Origin: Variovorax paradoxus
Lineage (GTDB): Bacteria; Pseudomonadota; Gammaproteobacteria; Burkholderiales; Burkholderiaceae_C
Assembly (NCBI RefSeq): GCF_009498455.1
Contig: NZ_CP045644.1
Location: forward strand, 5,645,001 to 5,709,000
Direction of reading: 5' to 3'
DNA length: 64,000 nucleotides
Shown: piece after piece, positions 1-10,560 of the stretch
Position numbering within the stretch: position 1 is the first letter of the stretch
Layout: each line of letters opens with the position of its first letter
Program-made: the position numbers and the translations under genes
Notes under the pieces: model-generated
Seen by the model: only the letters and a program-made list of their open reading frames with translations
What the model was told of the DNA's origin: nothing
Databases searched by the model: none

Positions 1-2328
<2,328 letters not shown>

Positions 2329-2343
2329 GAGCGTCCTTGTCCT

Positions 2344-3612
2344 TTAGGCCTTTTTCGCCGTTTCGCGGTACACGAGCAGCGGGGGCTTGTTTTCGTCGAT
2401 GGTCGATTCCTCGACCACCACCTTGTCGACATTGGTCGCGTTCGGCAATTCGAACATGGTGTCGATCAGCGACTGTTCAAGGATCGAGCGCAGGCCGCGC
2501 GCACCGGTCTTGCGGGCCAGCGCCTTGCGTGCGATCGCCTTGAGCGCCGCGGGACGGATTTCGAGGTCCACGCCTTCCATCTGCAGCAGCTTGGTGAACT
2601 GCTTCACGACCGCATTCTTGGGCTCGGTCAAGATCTGCACCAGCGCGTCTTCGCTCAGCTCGGCCAGCGAGGCGACCACGGGCATGCGGCCCACGAGTTC
2701 GGGGATCAGGCCGAACTTGATCAGGTCTTCGGGCTCGACTTCGCGGAACACCTCGGTGATGCTGCGCTGGGCCTTGCTCTTGACCGCGGCACCGAAGCCG
2801 ATACCCGAGGCCTCGGTGCGGTTTTCGATGACCTTCTCGAGGCCCGAAAAGGCCCCGCCGCAGATGAACAGGATGTTGGTCGTGTCGATCTGCAGGAAGT
2901 CTTGGTTGGGGTGCTTGCGCCCGCCCTGGGGCGGCACGCTGGCCATGGTGCCTTCGATGAGCTTCAGCAGTGCCTGCTGCACGCCCTCGCCCGACACGTC
3001 GCGCGTGATCGAGGGGTTGTCTGACTTGCGCGAGATCTTGTCGATTTCGTCGATGTAGACGATGCCGCGCTGGGCGCGCTCGACCTCGTAGTTGCAGCTT
3101 TGCAGCAGCTTCTGGATGATGTTCTCGACGTCCTCGCCCACGTAGCCGGCTTCCGTCAGCGTGGTGGCGTCGGCCATCACGAAGGGCACGTCGAGCATGC
3201 GCGCGAGCGTTTGCGCGAGGAGCGTCTTGCCCGAACCCGTGGGGCCGATCAGCAGGATGTTGCTCTTGCTGAGCTCGACCTCGTCGCCCTTGGTGTTCTT
3301 TTCCTTGTGGCGCAGGCGCTTGTAGTGGTTGTAGACCGCCACCGACAGCATGCGCTTGGCCGGCTCCTGGCCGATCACGTAGTTGTCGAGGTTGGTCTTG
3401 ATCTCCAGCGGCGTGGGCAGGTCGCTGCGCGCGTCGCGCGCTTCCTCACCGGCCGGCAGCTCGTCGCGGATGATCTCGTTGCACAGGTCGATGCATTCGT
3501 CGCAGATGAAGACCGAAGGGCCCGCGATCAGCTTCTTGACCTCATGCTGGCTCTTGCCGCAGAACGAGCAATAAAGCGTTTTTTCGCTGGAGGTGCCTTT
3601 TTTTTCGGCCAT
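2344..3612 (-). CDS. clpX: ATP-dependent Clp protease ATP-binding subunit ClpX
   Basis: AAA+ unfoldase that recognises tagged substrates and feeds them to ClpP. The 422-residue product matches usual ClpX length. The N-terminal zinc-binding domain has Cys15, Cys18, Cys37 and Cys40. Further on are Walker A (GPTGSGKT) and Walker B (VYIDEIDKI). The start MAEKKG at 3612 is chosen because the zinc domain follows directly; the in-frame extension to 3657 has no family similarity and runs into a terminator. It sits between clpP and lon, as in other Burkholderiales. A hairpin terminator separates it from clpP, so it probably also has its own promoter between 3613 and 3655. Confidence 0.97.
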   Translation of the reverse strand: MAEKKGTSSEKTLYCSFCGKSQHEVKKLIAGPSVFICDECIDLCNEIIRDELPAGEEARDARSDLPTPLEIKTNLDNYVIGQEPAKRMLSVAVYNHYKRLRHKEKNTKGDEVELSKSNILLIGPTGSGKTLLAQTLARMLDVPFVMADATTLTEAGYVGEDVENIIQKLLQSCNYEVERAQRGIVYIDEIDKISRKSDNPSITRDVSGEGVQQALLKLIEGTMASVPPQGGRKHPNQDFLQIDTTNILFICGGAFSGLEKVIENRTEASGIGFGAAVKSKAQRSITEVFREVEPEDLIKFGLIPELVGRMPVVASLAELSEDALVQILTEPKNAVVKQFTKLLQMEGVDLEIRPAALKAIARKALARKTGARGLRSILEQSLIDTMFELPNATNVDKVVVEESTIDENKPPLLVYRETAKKA

Positions 3613-3655
3613 GGACTTTTGCCTCGTGACAGGGTATGGACAATGATAACTAAAC

Positions 3656-3691
3656 AAAAACGGCGTTTCCCGTGTGGAAAACGCCGTTTTT
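3656..3691. terminator. Intrinsic terminator between clpP and clpX
   Basis: A long inverted repeat (AAAACGCCGTTTT-type arms around a CCGTGTGG-like loop) has A5 on one side and T5 on the other, so it would work in either direction. It lies 31 bases after the clpP stop and 43 bases before the clpX start, so it should end or attenuate clpP transcripts. Confidence 0.85.
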
Positions 3692-3722
3692 GCCTTTTGG
3701 GCGCCCGAGGCGCCGGGCGGCT

Positions 3723-4331
3723 TTAACCGCGCTGGGCGACGACCTGGTCGACCAGGCCGTAATCCTTGGCCTCGTCGGCCGTGAGGAAATAGTCGCGTTC
3801 GGTGTCCGACTTGACCTTTTCCAGCGGCTGGCCGGTGCGCTCAGCCAGGATGCGGTTCATCTGGTCCTTGGTGCGCAGGATGTCGCGCGCATGGATTTCG
3901 ATGTCGGTGGCCTGGCCGCGTGCGCCGCCGAGCACCTGGTGGATCATGATCTTCGAATTGGGCAGCGAGAAACGCTTGCCCTTCTCGCCGGCTGCCAGCA
4001 GGAAGGCGCCCATGCTGGCCGCGAAGCCCAGGCACATGGTCGACACCGACGGCTTGATGAACTGCATGGTGTCGTAGATCGCCATGCCGGCGCTCACGCT
4101 GCCGCCCGGGGAGTTGATGTAGAACGAAATGTCCTTGTCCGGGTTCTCGCTCTCGAGGAACAGCAGCTGGGCCACCACGAGGTTGGCGGTCTGGTCGTTG
4201 ACCTCGCCCACCAGGAAGATGATGCGCTCCTTGAGGAGACGCGAGTAGATGTCATACGACCGCTCGCCGCGGCCCGACTGCTCGACGACCATCGGGATCA
4301 TGCCGAGGCCTTGAATTTCCTGTGCGCTCAT
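3723..4331 (-). CDS. clpP: ATP-dependent Clp protease proteolytic subunit ClpP
   Basis: Serine peptidase core of the ClpXP/ClpAP protease, forming a tetradecameric barrel in the cytosol. The 202-residue product carries the full triad: Ser106 in GFAASMGAF, His131 in MIHQVLGG and Asp180 in [11 protein letters not shown]. The spacing (25 and 49 residues) equals that of Escherichia coli ClpP. The start MSAQEIQ at 4331 follows a GGAGAG ribosome site; a longer in-frame reading to 4436 overlaps the tig terminator and is unlikely. It lies downstream of tig and upstream of clpX on the same strand. Confidence 0.97.
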   Translation of the reverse strand: MSAQEIQGLGMIPMVVEQSGRGERSYDIYSRLLKERIIFLVGEVNDQTANLVVAQLLFLESENPDKDISFYINSPGGSVSAGMAIYDTMQFIKPSVSTMCLGFAASMGAFLLAAGEKGKRFSLPNSKIMIHQVLGGARGQATDIEIHARDILRTKDQMNRILAERTGQPLEKVKSDTERDYFLTADEAKDYGLVDQVVAQRG

Positions 4332-4392
4332 GAATTTGCTCTCCGGAAAATGGATTCGTTCGCTCTGATTGAACTGTACGCCTGAGTGAAAT

Positions 4393-4420
4393 GGGGCTCG
4401 TGCCGCAAAGCACAAGCCCC
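4393..4420 (-). terminator. Hairpin downstream of tig
   Basis: Inverted repeat GGGGCTcGTGC / GCACaAGCCCC starting 34 bases after the tig stop. The stem is strong but lacks a good T-run, so it may attenuate or stabilise the 3' end rather than fully terminate. The tig-clpP interval is 123 bases and should also hold the clpP promoter. Confidence 0.55.
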
Positions 4421-4454
4421 ATCGGCGTTGCTGCATGCAGCGACGGAAACCAGC

Positions 4455-5768
4455 TTACTGCTGCTGCGCCATCAGTTCGTCGAACGACACCGACTTTTCG
4501 TTGACCTTGGCCTTGCCGAGCACGAAGTCGGTCACGTTGTTTTCGATGACCACGGCTTCGACTTCCGCCAGGCGGTTGTTGTCGCTGAAGTACCAACGCA
4601 CGACGTCTTGCGGCTTCTCGTAGCTGGCGGCCAGCTCGTCGATGTGGGCCTTGATCTGCTCGGGCTTGGCCTGCAGTTCGTTGGCACGCACCAGCTCGGC
4701 GACCACCAGGCCCAGGCGCACGCGGCGCTCGGCTTGCGGGCGGAACACTTCTTCGGGGATCGGCGCCTTGTCGGCGTCCTTGATACCGCGCTGCTTGAGC
4801 TCGGCGCGGGCGCCTTCGATCATGCGGGCGACTTCCGACTGCACGCTGGCGTTCGGCAGGTCGAGCTCGGCGTTGGCCACCAGGGCGTCCATCACGGCGT
4901 TCTTGTTGCGGGCCAGCAGGCGGAACTTCACTTCGCGCTCGAGGTTGCGCTTGATGTCGGCGCGCAGGCCTTCCACGGTGGCTTCGGCGATGCCGAGCGA
5001 CTTGGCCAGCTGTTCGTTGACTTCGGGCAGGTGCGACGCTTCGATCTTCTTCACGGTGACCATGAAGTCGGCTTGCTTGCCGGCCACGTCCTTGCCGTGG
5101 TAGTCGGCCGGGAACGACAGCGGGAAGGTGCGGCTGTCGCCGGACTTCATGCCGCGCACGGCGTCTTCGAATTCCTTGAGCATCTGGCCTTCGCCGACGA
5201 CGAACTGGAAGTCTTCGGCCTTGCCGCCCTGGAAGGGCTCGCCGTCGATCTTGCCTTCGAAGTCGACCGTCACGCGGTCGTTGTCTTCGGCCACGGCGTC
5301 TTGGGCGCGCTGGGCGAAGGTACGGCGCTGCTTGCGCAGGATGTCCAGGGTCTTGTCGATGGCTTCGTCGCCGACTTCGGCCGACAGCTTCTCGACTTCA
5401 GCGCCCGACAGGTCGTTGATCTTGACTTCGGGGAACACTTCGAAGACCGCGTCGAAGGCGAGCTGGCCTTCGGGCGACTCTTCCTTCTCGGTGATGCGGG
5501 GCTGGCCGGCGACGCGCAGCTTGGCTTCGTTCGCGGCTTGCGAGAAGGCCTCACCGACCTTGTCGTTCATGACTTCGTAGTGCACCGAGTAGCCGTAGCG
5601 CTGGGCCACGACGTTCATCGGCACCTTGCCGGGACGGAAGCCGTCCATCTTGACGGTGCGCGCGAGCTTCTTGAGGCGCGAATCGACTTCGTTCTGGATG
5701 GTGCCGACCGGCAGGGTCAGCGTGATCTTGCGTTCGAGCTTCTCGAGAGTTTCAACGTTCACGGTCAT
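4455..5768 (-). CDS. tig: Trigger factor (ribosome-associated chaperone and prolyl isomerase)
   Basis: Trigger factor binds the ribosome exit tunnel and protects nascent chains. The 437-residue product is close to the usual length. The ribosome-binding loop GFRPGKVP is at residues 43-50. A FKBP-type isomerase domain occupies roughly 155-245 (beginning DRVTVDFEGKIDGEPF), followed by a long helical C-terminal chaperone domain. The start is ATG at 5768 with an AAGGAAG ribosome site. It begins 26 bases after the tRNA-Leu gene with no terminator between, so tRNA and tig are probably co-transcribed. Confidence 0.97.
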   Translation of the reverse strand: MTVNVETLEKLERKITLTLPVGTIQNEVDSRLKKLARTVKMDGFRPGKVPMNVVAQRYGYSVHYEVMNDKVGEAFSQAANEAKLRVAGQPRITEKEESPEGQLAFDAVFEVFPEVKINDLSGAEVEKLSAEVGDEAIDKTLDILRKQRRTFAQRAQDAVAEDNDRVTVDFEGKIDGEPFQGGKAEDFQFVVGEGQMLKEFEDAVRGMKSGDSRTFPLSFPADYHGKDVAGKQADFMVTVKKIEASHLPEVNEQLAKSLGIAEATVEGLRADIKRNLEREVKFRLLARNKNAVMDALVANAELDLPNASVQSEVARMIEGARAELKQRGIKDADKAPIPEEVFRPQAERRVRLGLVVAELVRANELQAKPEQIKAHIDELAASYEKPQDVVRWYFSDNNRLAEVEAVVIENNVTDFVLGKAKVNEKSVSFDELMAQQQ

Positions 5769-5794
5769 GGTGTCTTCCTTGTGAGGGGTGTGGC

Positions 5795-5881
5795 TGGTGC
5801 GCGGGGCCGGACTCGAACCGGCACGTTCTTGCGAACGTCAGGACCTAAACCTGGTGCGTCTACCAATTTCGCCACCCGCGC
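5795..5881 (-). tRNA. tRNA-Leu (anticodon UAG)
   Basis: Read on the minus strand the gene folds as a class II tRNA. The 7-bp acceptor GCGCGGG/CCCGCGC closes the molecule. The anticodon stem CCAGG/CCTGA carries loop TTTAGGT (anticodon TAG). There is a long variable arm and a TTCGAGTCC T-loop region. The terminal CCA is encoded at 5795-5797. Confidence 0.96.
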
Positions 5882-5906
5882 GATGCCAAATTTCAGGTGA
5901 ATGCAA

Positions 5907-5959
5907 AGGCGGACGGCCTCGGCGCTGCGGAAAAACCGCTGGCCCAAGACCGTCCGCCT
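5907..5959. other. Large inverted repeat upstream of tRNA-Leu
   Basis: Outer arms AGGCGGACGG (5907-5916) and CCGTCCGCCT (5950-5959) pair perfectly. A smaller hairpin GCGG-AAAAA-CCGC sits inside. A second flanking pair, TTTCAGG (5891-5897) and CCTGAAA (5957-5963), could form an alternative fold. It lies between the RND gene end (6087) and the tRNA (5881), so it may terminate efflux transcripts. No clear T-run follows on the minus strand. Confidence 0.5.
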
Positions 5960-6086
5960 GAAATCGGTCAACCGCGCATTTTAAACGCAAGAATGGGGGC
6001 CTTCCGGCTTCCCCCTTTCGGGGATTTCACCCACTCTCGCGCAAGGGATACGGACCGCGCGAAAACGGCCCGTGGAAAGCGCTTTT

Positions 6087-9000
6087 TCAGGCCGCTTGCG
6101 GCTCCCGCTTGATGCGGAAGGCCGCGGCATACATCGCCGGCAGCGCCAGCAGCGTCAGCACGGTGGCAACAATCAGCCCGCCCATGATGGCCACGGCCAT
6201 CGGCCCCCAGAACACGCTGCGCGACAGCGGAATCATTGCCAGCACAGCCGCCGCGGCGGTCAGCACGATGGGGCGCAAGCGCCGCACGGCCGATTCGACG
6301 ATCGCATCCCAGGCCGGCACGCCGGCCGCCCGATCGCTCTCGATCTGGTCGATCAGGATCACGGCGTTGCGCTGGATCATGCCCATCAGCGCGATCACGC
6401 CGAGCAGCGCGACGAAGCCGAAAGGCCGGTTCAGCAGCAGCAGCGCGGCGGCCACGCCGGCGATGCCCATCGGGCCGGTGATGAACACCAGCAGCGAGCG
6501 GCTGAAGCTGTGCAGCTGCAGCATCAGCAGCGTGAACACCAGGAACAGCATGATCGGCACGCCCGCCACGATGGAGGCCGAGCCCTTGCTGCTTTCCTCG
6601 ACCGCGCCCGCCACCTCGATGCGGTAGCCGCCCTGCCCGGCCGCATGCCAGCCGGCCTCGAGCTTGCGCAATTGCGGCAGCAGTTGCTCGGTCACGGTGG
6701 CGCCCTGCAGGCCTTCCACCACGTCGCCCTGCACGGTGATCGCGTAGTCGCGGTTCTCGCGCCACATCACGCCGGGCTCCCAGGTGAACACCGGTCGGGC
6801 GATCTGCGTGAGCGGGATCGAACGGCCCGTGGTCGTCGGGATGTAGGCGTTGCCGATGTCCGAAATCGCCTCGCGCTCGTCGGCCGACTGGCGCAGCACG
6901 ATGTCGATCAGCAGGTCGTTCTCGCGGTACTGGCCGACCGTGGTGCCGCTGAACATCGTGCGCGATGCCTGCGCGATGGCCTGGCTCGTCACGCCGAGCG
7001 CGCGCGCCTTGGCTTGGTCGATCTCGAGGCGGATCACCTTGACCGACTCATTCCAGTTGTCGTTCACGCCGATGAGGTTCGTGTTCTCGCGCAGCACGGC
7101 CTTCACCTCGTCGGCGCGCTCACGCAGCTGGCCGGGCTCGGTGCCGACCACGCGGAACTGCACTGGGTACGGCACCGGCGGGCCGTTGGGCAGCAGCTTG
7201 ACGCGGCCGCGCACCTCGGGAAACTCTTCGGCGAGCACCGCGGGCAGGCGCAGGCGCAGGCGCTCGCGCACCTTCAGGTCCTGGGCCAGCACGATGAGCT
7301 GCGACACGTTGGTCTGCGGAAACACCTGATCGAGCGGCAGGTAGAAGCGCGGCACGCCGGAGCCGATCCAGGTGCTGACGGTCTTCACGCCCTCTTCCTT
7401 CATCACGCGCTGTTCGACGCGCCTGGCCACCTCTTCATTCGCGGCGAACGACGTGCCCTCGGGGAACCAGAGGTCCACCATGATCTCGGGCCGGCTCGAA
7501 TCGGGGAAGAACTGCTGCTGCACCTTGCCCATGCCGACGATGCCGAGCGCAAAGATCAGCACGGTGGCGCCGATGGTCAGCCAGCGGTGCTGCACGCACC
7601 AGTTCACCGCGCGGCGAAAGCGGTTGTAGAACGGCGTGTCGAACAGCTCGTGCGGCGGCGCGTCGGGGTCGTGCGGCTTCACCTTGAGCAGCAGCGTGCC
7701 CAGGTACGGCACAAAGTACACCGACACGATCCACGACAGCACCAGCGCAATCACCGTGACCGCGAAGATCGCGAAGGTGTATTCGCCCGTCACCGACTTG
7801 GCGATGCCGATCGGCAGGAAGCCCGCCGCCGTGATGAGCGTGCCCGTGAGCATCGGCTTGGCCGTCACGTCGTAGGCGAAGGTGGCGGCGCGGACCTTGT
7901 CGTAGCCCTCTTCCATCTTCCGCACCATCATCTCGACCGCGATGATCGCGTCGTCGACCAACAGGCCGAGCGCGATGATCAGCGACCCCAGCGATATCTT
8001 GTGCAGCCCGATGCCGAAGTAGTTCATGGCCAGGAAGGTCACGGCCAGCACCAGCGGAATGGTGATCGCCACCACCAGCCCCGGGCGCATGTCGATGTAC
8101 CAGCCGAAGCGCCCGCCCTTGTGCAGGCCGAGCGCGATGATGCTCACGGCCAGCACGATGGCCACGGCCTCGATGAGCACGCCGACGAATTCGTTGACCG
8201 AGCTGGCCACCGACACCGGCTGGTCCTGCACCTGCGCCAGCTTCACGCCGGCCGGCAGGCGCTGGTCGATAGTCGCGGTGGTGGCCTTCAGCGCCTTGCC
8301 CAGGGCGATGATGTCGCCGCCCTTGGCCATGGAGACACCGAGCGCGATCACTTCCTTGCCCTGGTGATGCACCTTCACGGCCGGCGGATCGACATATCCG
8401 CGGCGGATCTCGGCGATGTCGCCGAGCTTGATCTGGTTGCCCGAGCTGCCGCGAATCGGCATCTCGCGCAACTGCTCGACGCTGGTGAACTGGCCGCCCA
8501 CGCGCACCTGCACCACGTCCAGCGGCGACTGGATCGTGCCGGCGCTTTCGACCGCGTTCTGCGAGCCGAGCTGCGCCAGCACGGCGTTGAAGTCGAGCCC
8601 CAGCTGGGCCAGGCGCTTCTGCGAAATCTCGATGAAGACTTTTTCGTCCTGCACGCCGAACTGGTCGACCTTGGCCACGTCCTTCACGCGCAATAGCTGC
8701 TGGCGCACGTCGTCGGCCAGCGTCTTCAATTCGGCGTAGCTGAAGCCTTCGCTCTCCAGCGCGTAGATCACGCCGTAGACGTCGCCGAAATCGTCATTGA
8801 AGAACGGCCCCTGCACACCCGCGGGCAAGGTGCCGCGCATGTCGCCGACCTTCTTGCGCACCGTGTACCAGACGTTGGCCACCTCGGCGGCCTTCGACGA
8901 ATCCTTGATCTGGAAAATGATCTGCGACTCGCCGGGCTTGGAGTAGCTGCGGATCTTGTCGGCGTACGGCGCTTCCTGCAGCGTGCGCTCGATCTTGTCG

Positions 9001-9251
9001 GTGACCTGCTCGGCCACCTGCTGCGCGGTCGCGCCAGGCCAGTAGGTGCGCACCACCATCGCGCGGAAGGTGAACGGCGGGTCTTCGTCCTGTCCGAGCT
9101 GGAAGTACGCAAACGCGCCCAGCACCATCAGCACCACCATCAGGTAGCGCGTGAGCGGCGCGTGGTCGAGCGCCCATTTGGAAAGATTGAAGCCGGCGGG
9201 TTTGTGTCCGGGAGTTTCAGGGTTCGCGGGGGTCGCAGGGCCTTCCGTCAT
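6087..9251 (-). CDS. RND-family efflux transporter permease (HAE1/AcrB-like)
   Basis: Inner-membrane proton-driven drug or toxicant exporter of the AcrB superfamily, 1054 residues, usual length. A hydrophilic N-terminus precedes the first membrane helix (TRYLMVVLMVLGAFAYF). Two large periplasmic loops and two clusters of membrane helices follow the RND pattern. Asp433 and Asp434 in GLLVDDAIIAVE match the proton-relay acids of transmembrane segment 4. The start overlaps the stop of the adaptor gene by ATGA (9248-9251), so the pair is co-translated. No outer-membrane factor lies here, so it must borrow one encoded elsewhere. Substrate cannot be assigned. Confidence 0.92.
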   Translation of the reverse strand: MTEGPATPANPETPGHKPAGFNLSKWALDHAPLTRYLMVVLMVLGAFAYFQLGQDEDPPFTFRAMVVRTYWPGATAQQVAEQVTDKIERTLQEAPYADKIRSYSKPGESQIIFQIKDSSKAAEVANVWYTVRKKVGDMRGTLPAGVQGPFFNDDFGDVYGVIYALESEGFSYAELKTLADDVRQQLLRVKDVAKVDQFGVQDEKVFIEISQKRLAQLGLDFNAVLAQLGSQNAVESAGTIQSPLDVVQVRVGGQFTSVEQLREMPIRGSSGNQIKLGDIAEIRRGYVDPPAVKVHHQGKEVIALGVSMAKGGDIIALGKALKATTATIDQRLPAGVKLAQVQDQPVSVASSVNEFVGVLIEAVAIVLAVSIIALGLHKGGRFGWYIDMRPGLVVAITIPLVLAVTFLAMNYFGIGLHKISLGSLIIALGLLVDDAIIAVEMMVRKMEEGYDKVRAATFAYDVTAKPMLTGTLITAAGFLPIGIAKSVTGEYTFAIFAVTVIALVLSWIVSVYFVPYLGTLLLKVKPHDPDAPPHELFDTPFYNRFRRAVNWCVQHRWLTIGATVLIFALGIVGMGKVQQQFFPDSSRPEIMVDLWFPEGTSFAANEEVARRVEQRVMKEEGVKTVSTWIGSGVPRFYLPLDQVFPQTNVSQLIVLAQDLKVRERLRLRLPAVLAEEFPEVRGRVKLLPNGPPVPYPVQFRVVGTEPGQLRERADEVKAVLRENTNLIGVNDNWNESVKVIRLEIDQAKARALGVTSQAIAQASRTMFSGTTVGQYRENDLLIDIVLRQSADEREAISDIGNAYIPTTTGRSIPLTQIARPVFTWEPGVMWRENRDYAITVQGDVVEGLQGATVTEQLLPQLRKLEAGWHAAGQGGYRIEVAGAVEESSKGSASIVAGVPIMLFLVFTLLMLQLHSFSRSLLVFITGPMGIAGVAAALLLLNRPFGFVALLGVIALMGMIQRNAVILIDQIESDRAAGVPAWDAIVESAVRRLRPIVLTAAAAVLAMIPLSRSVFWGPMAVAIMGGLIVATVLTLLALPAMYAAAFRIKREPQAA

Positions 9252-10450
9252 TTGGCGGCACCCGCTGCGATCTCCTTCTTCGTCGCGGCCACGGCCTCGA
9301 CGGCCCGTTGCTGCGCCTGCGCCTGTTGCTGGCCGTTGGCGGCGGCCGCCATGGCCTCCTTCGACTGGTAGACCGTGACCTTCTGCCCCGGCGACAGCAC
9401 GTGCACGCCCGCGGCCACGACCATCGCGCCGGGCGCCAGGCCCGCGCCGATCACCGCTTCATTGCCGTCGGCCGTGACCACCTGCACCGGCTGCGAGCGC
9501 ACGGTCATGCTGTCCTTGTCGAGCACCCAGACCGCCGAGCCCTTGCCTTCCTGGCGCAGCGCGCTGGTCGGCAGCTTGATCACCGCGACATCGGTGCGCG
9601 CCAGGGCCTGCGGCCGGGCGTAAACCGTGGCGCCGAGCGCCGGCGACGTGGCCGCGTCGATCGACACCTTGACCGAATAAGTGCGCGTGACCGCGTCGGC
9701 ACTGGCCGCCACCTCGCGCACCTTGCCTTGCAGCACCTCGCCGCCGGACCAGCCGCGCACCGCGACCGGCGAGCCGGTCTTGATCAGCGCGGCGCGGTCT
9801 TCAGGCACCGCGAACACCACATCGCGCGCGCCGTCCTGGGCGATGCGCACGACCGGCGTGCCGGCCTGCACCACCTGGCCCGGCTCGGCCTCGATGGCGG
9901 TGATGACACCCGCCACGTCGGCCACCAGCGTCGTGTAGCTGGCCTGGTTGCCTTGCGAGGCCAGTTGTGCCTGCGCCTGCTCGAGCTGCGCCTGCGCGGC
10001 CTTCCAGGTGGTTTCGCGGCGTTCCAGTTCGGCGCCGCTGATGAAGTTCTGCGAGCGCAGCTCGGTGTAGCGCTTCAGGTCGGCAGCCGCGAGGTCGCGG
10101 TTGGTCTGCGCGGCGGCCTGCTGGGCACGGGCGGCCTCGGCGGCGAGGCGGTAGTCCTGCGGATCGAGCTGCGCCAGCACCTGGCCGGCCTGCACGTGCT
10201 GGCCGAGTTCGGCCTGGCGCTTGGTGATTTTTCCGGCGACGCGGAAGCCCAGGCGCGATTCGACGCGGGCCCGCACCTCGGCTGAGAACTCGGGCTGGGC
10301 GTCGTAGTCGCTGGTGCCGACGGTCACGAACTTGACCGCCCTCACGGGCTCGGGGGCAGGTGGTTTCGGCGAACAGCCGGCCAGAAGTATGGCGGGAAGC
10401 AGCAGCCAGGCGGCGCTGCGGGCACGGAGTGAGGCGGCGGAGGCGGTCAT
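9248..10450 (-). CDS. Efflux RND periplasmic adaptor (membrane fusion protein), lipoprotein
   Basis: Bridges the RND pump to an outer-membrane channel. The 400-residue product starts with a signal peptide and lipobox (LAGC, Cys26 acylated). A biotinyl-lipoyl-like half-motif (GFRVAGKITKRQAELGQHV) and a helical hairpin rich in Ala/Gln follow, then the second lipoyl half and beta-barrel domains. It is the first gene of a two-gene operon with the RND permease. Its promoter region (10475-10543) carries two perfect palindromes around a sigma-70 promoter, indicating regulation, but no regulator gene is adjacent. Confidence 0.92.
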   Translation of the reverse strand: MTASAASLRARSAAWLLLPAILLAGCSPKPPAPEPVRAVKFVTVGTSDYDAQPEFSAEVRARVESRLGFRVAGKITKRQAELGQHVQAGQVLAQLDPQDYRLAAEAARAQQAAAQTNRDLAAADLKRYTELRSQNFISGAELERRETTWKAAQAQLEQAQAQLASQGNQASYTTLVADVAGVITAIEAEPGQVVQAGTPVVRIAQDGARDVVFAVPEDRAALIKTGSPVAVRGWSGGEVLQGKVREVAASADAVTRTYSVKVSIDAATSPALGATVYARPQALARTDVAVIKLPTSALRQEGKGSAVWVLDKDSMTVRSQPVQVVTADGNEAVIGAGLAPGAMVVAAGVHVLSPGQKVTVYQSKEAMAAAANGQQQAQAQQRAVEAVAATKKEIAAGAAK

Positions 10451-10474
10451 GAGACACCCAAGAAGAGAGGAACC

Positions 10475-10543
10475 GGGTCATTAATGACCCACCGGTTAGT
10501 AATCTAGGGTAAACGTTAAACAGTGTCAATGACCCGCGGGTCA
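10475..10543 (-). promoter_or_regulatory. Sigma-70 promoter flanked by two palindromic operators for the 6.1-10.4 kb efflux pair
   Basis: On the minus strand TTGACA (10529-10524) is followed after exactly 17 bases by TAGATT (10506-10501). GGGTCATTAATGACCC, a perfect 16-base palindrome, lies at 10475-10490 just downstream of the -10 box. TGACCCGCGGGTCA, a perfect 14-base palindrome, lies at 10530-10543 abutting the -35 box. Both are built from the same TGACCC half-site. The arrangement is typical of a dimeric repressor such as TetR, although no repressor gene is next to it. Confidence 0.75.
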
Positions 10544-10560
10544 GTTGAGCAAATGTTGCG

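Noticed and set aside
5795..5881. Integration site at tRNA-Leu or tRNA-Ser
   Set aside because: No integrase, no repeated tRNA 3' end and no phage genes are near either tRNA.
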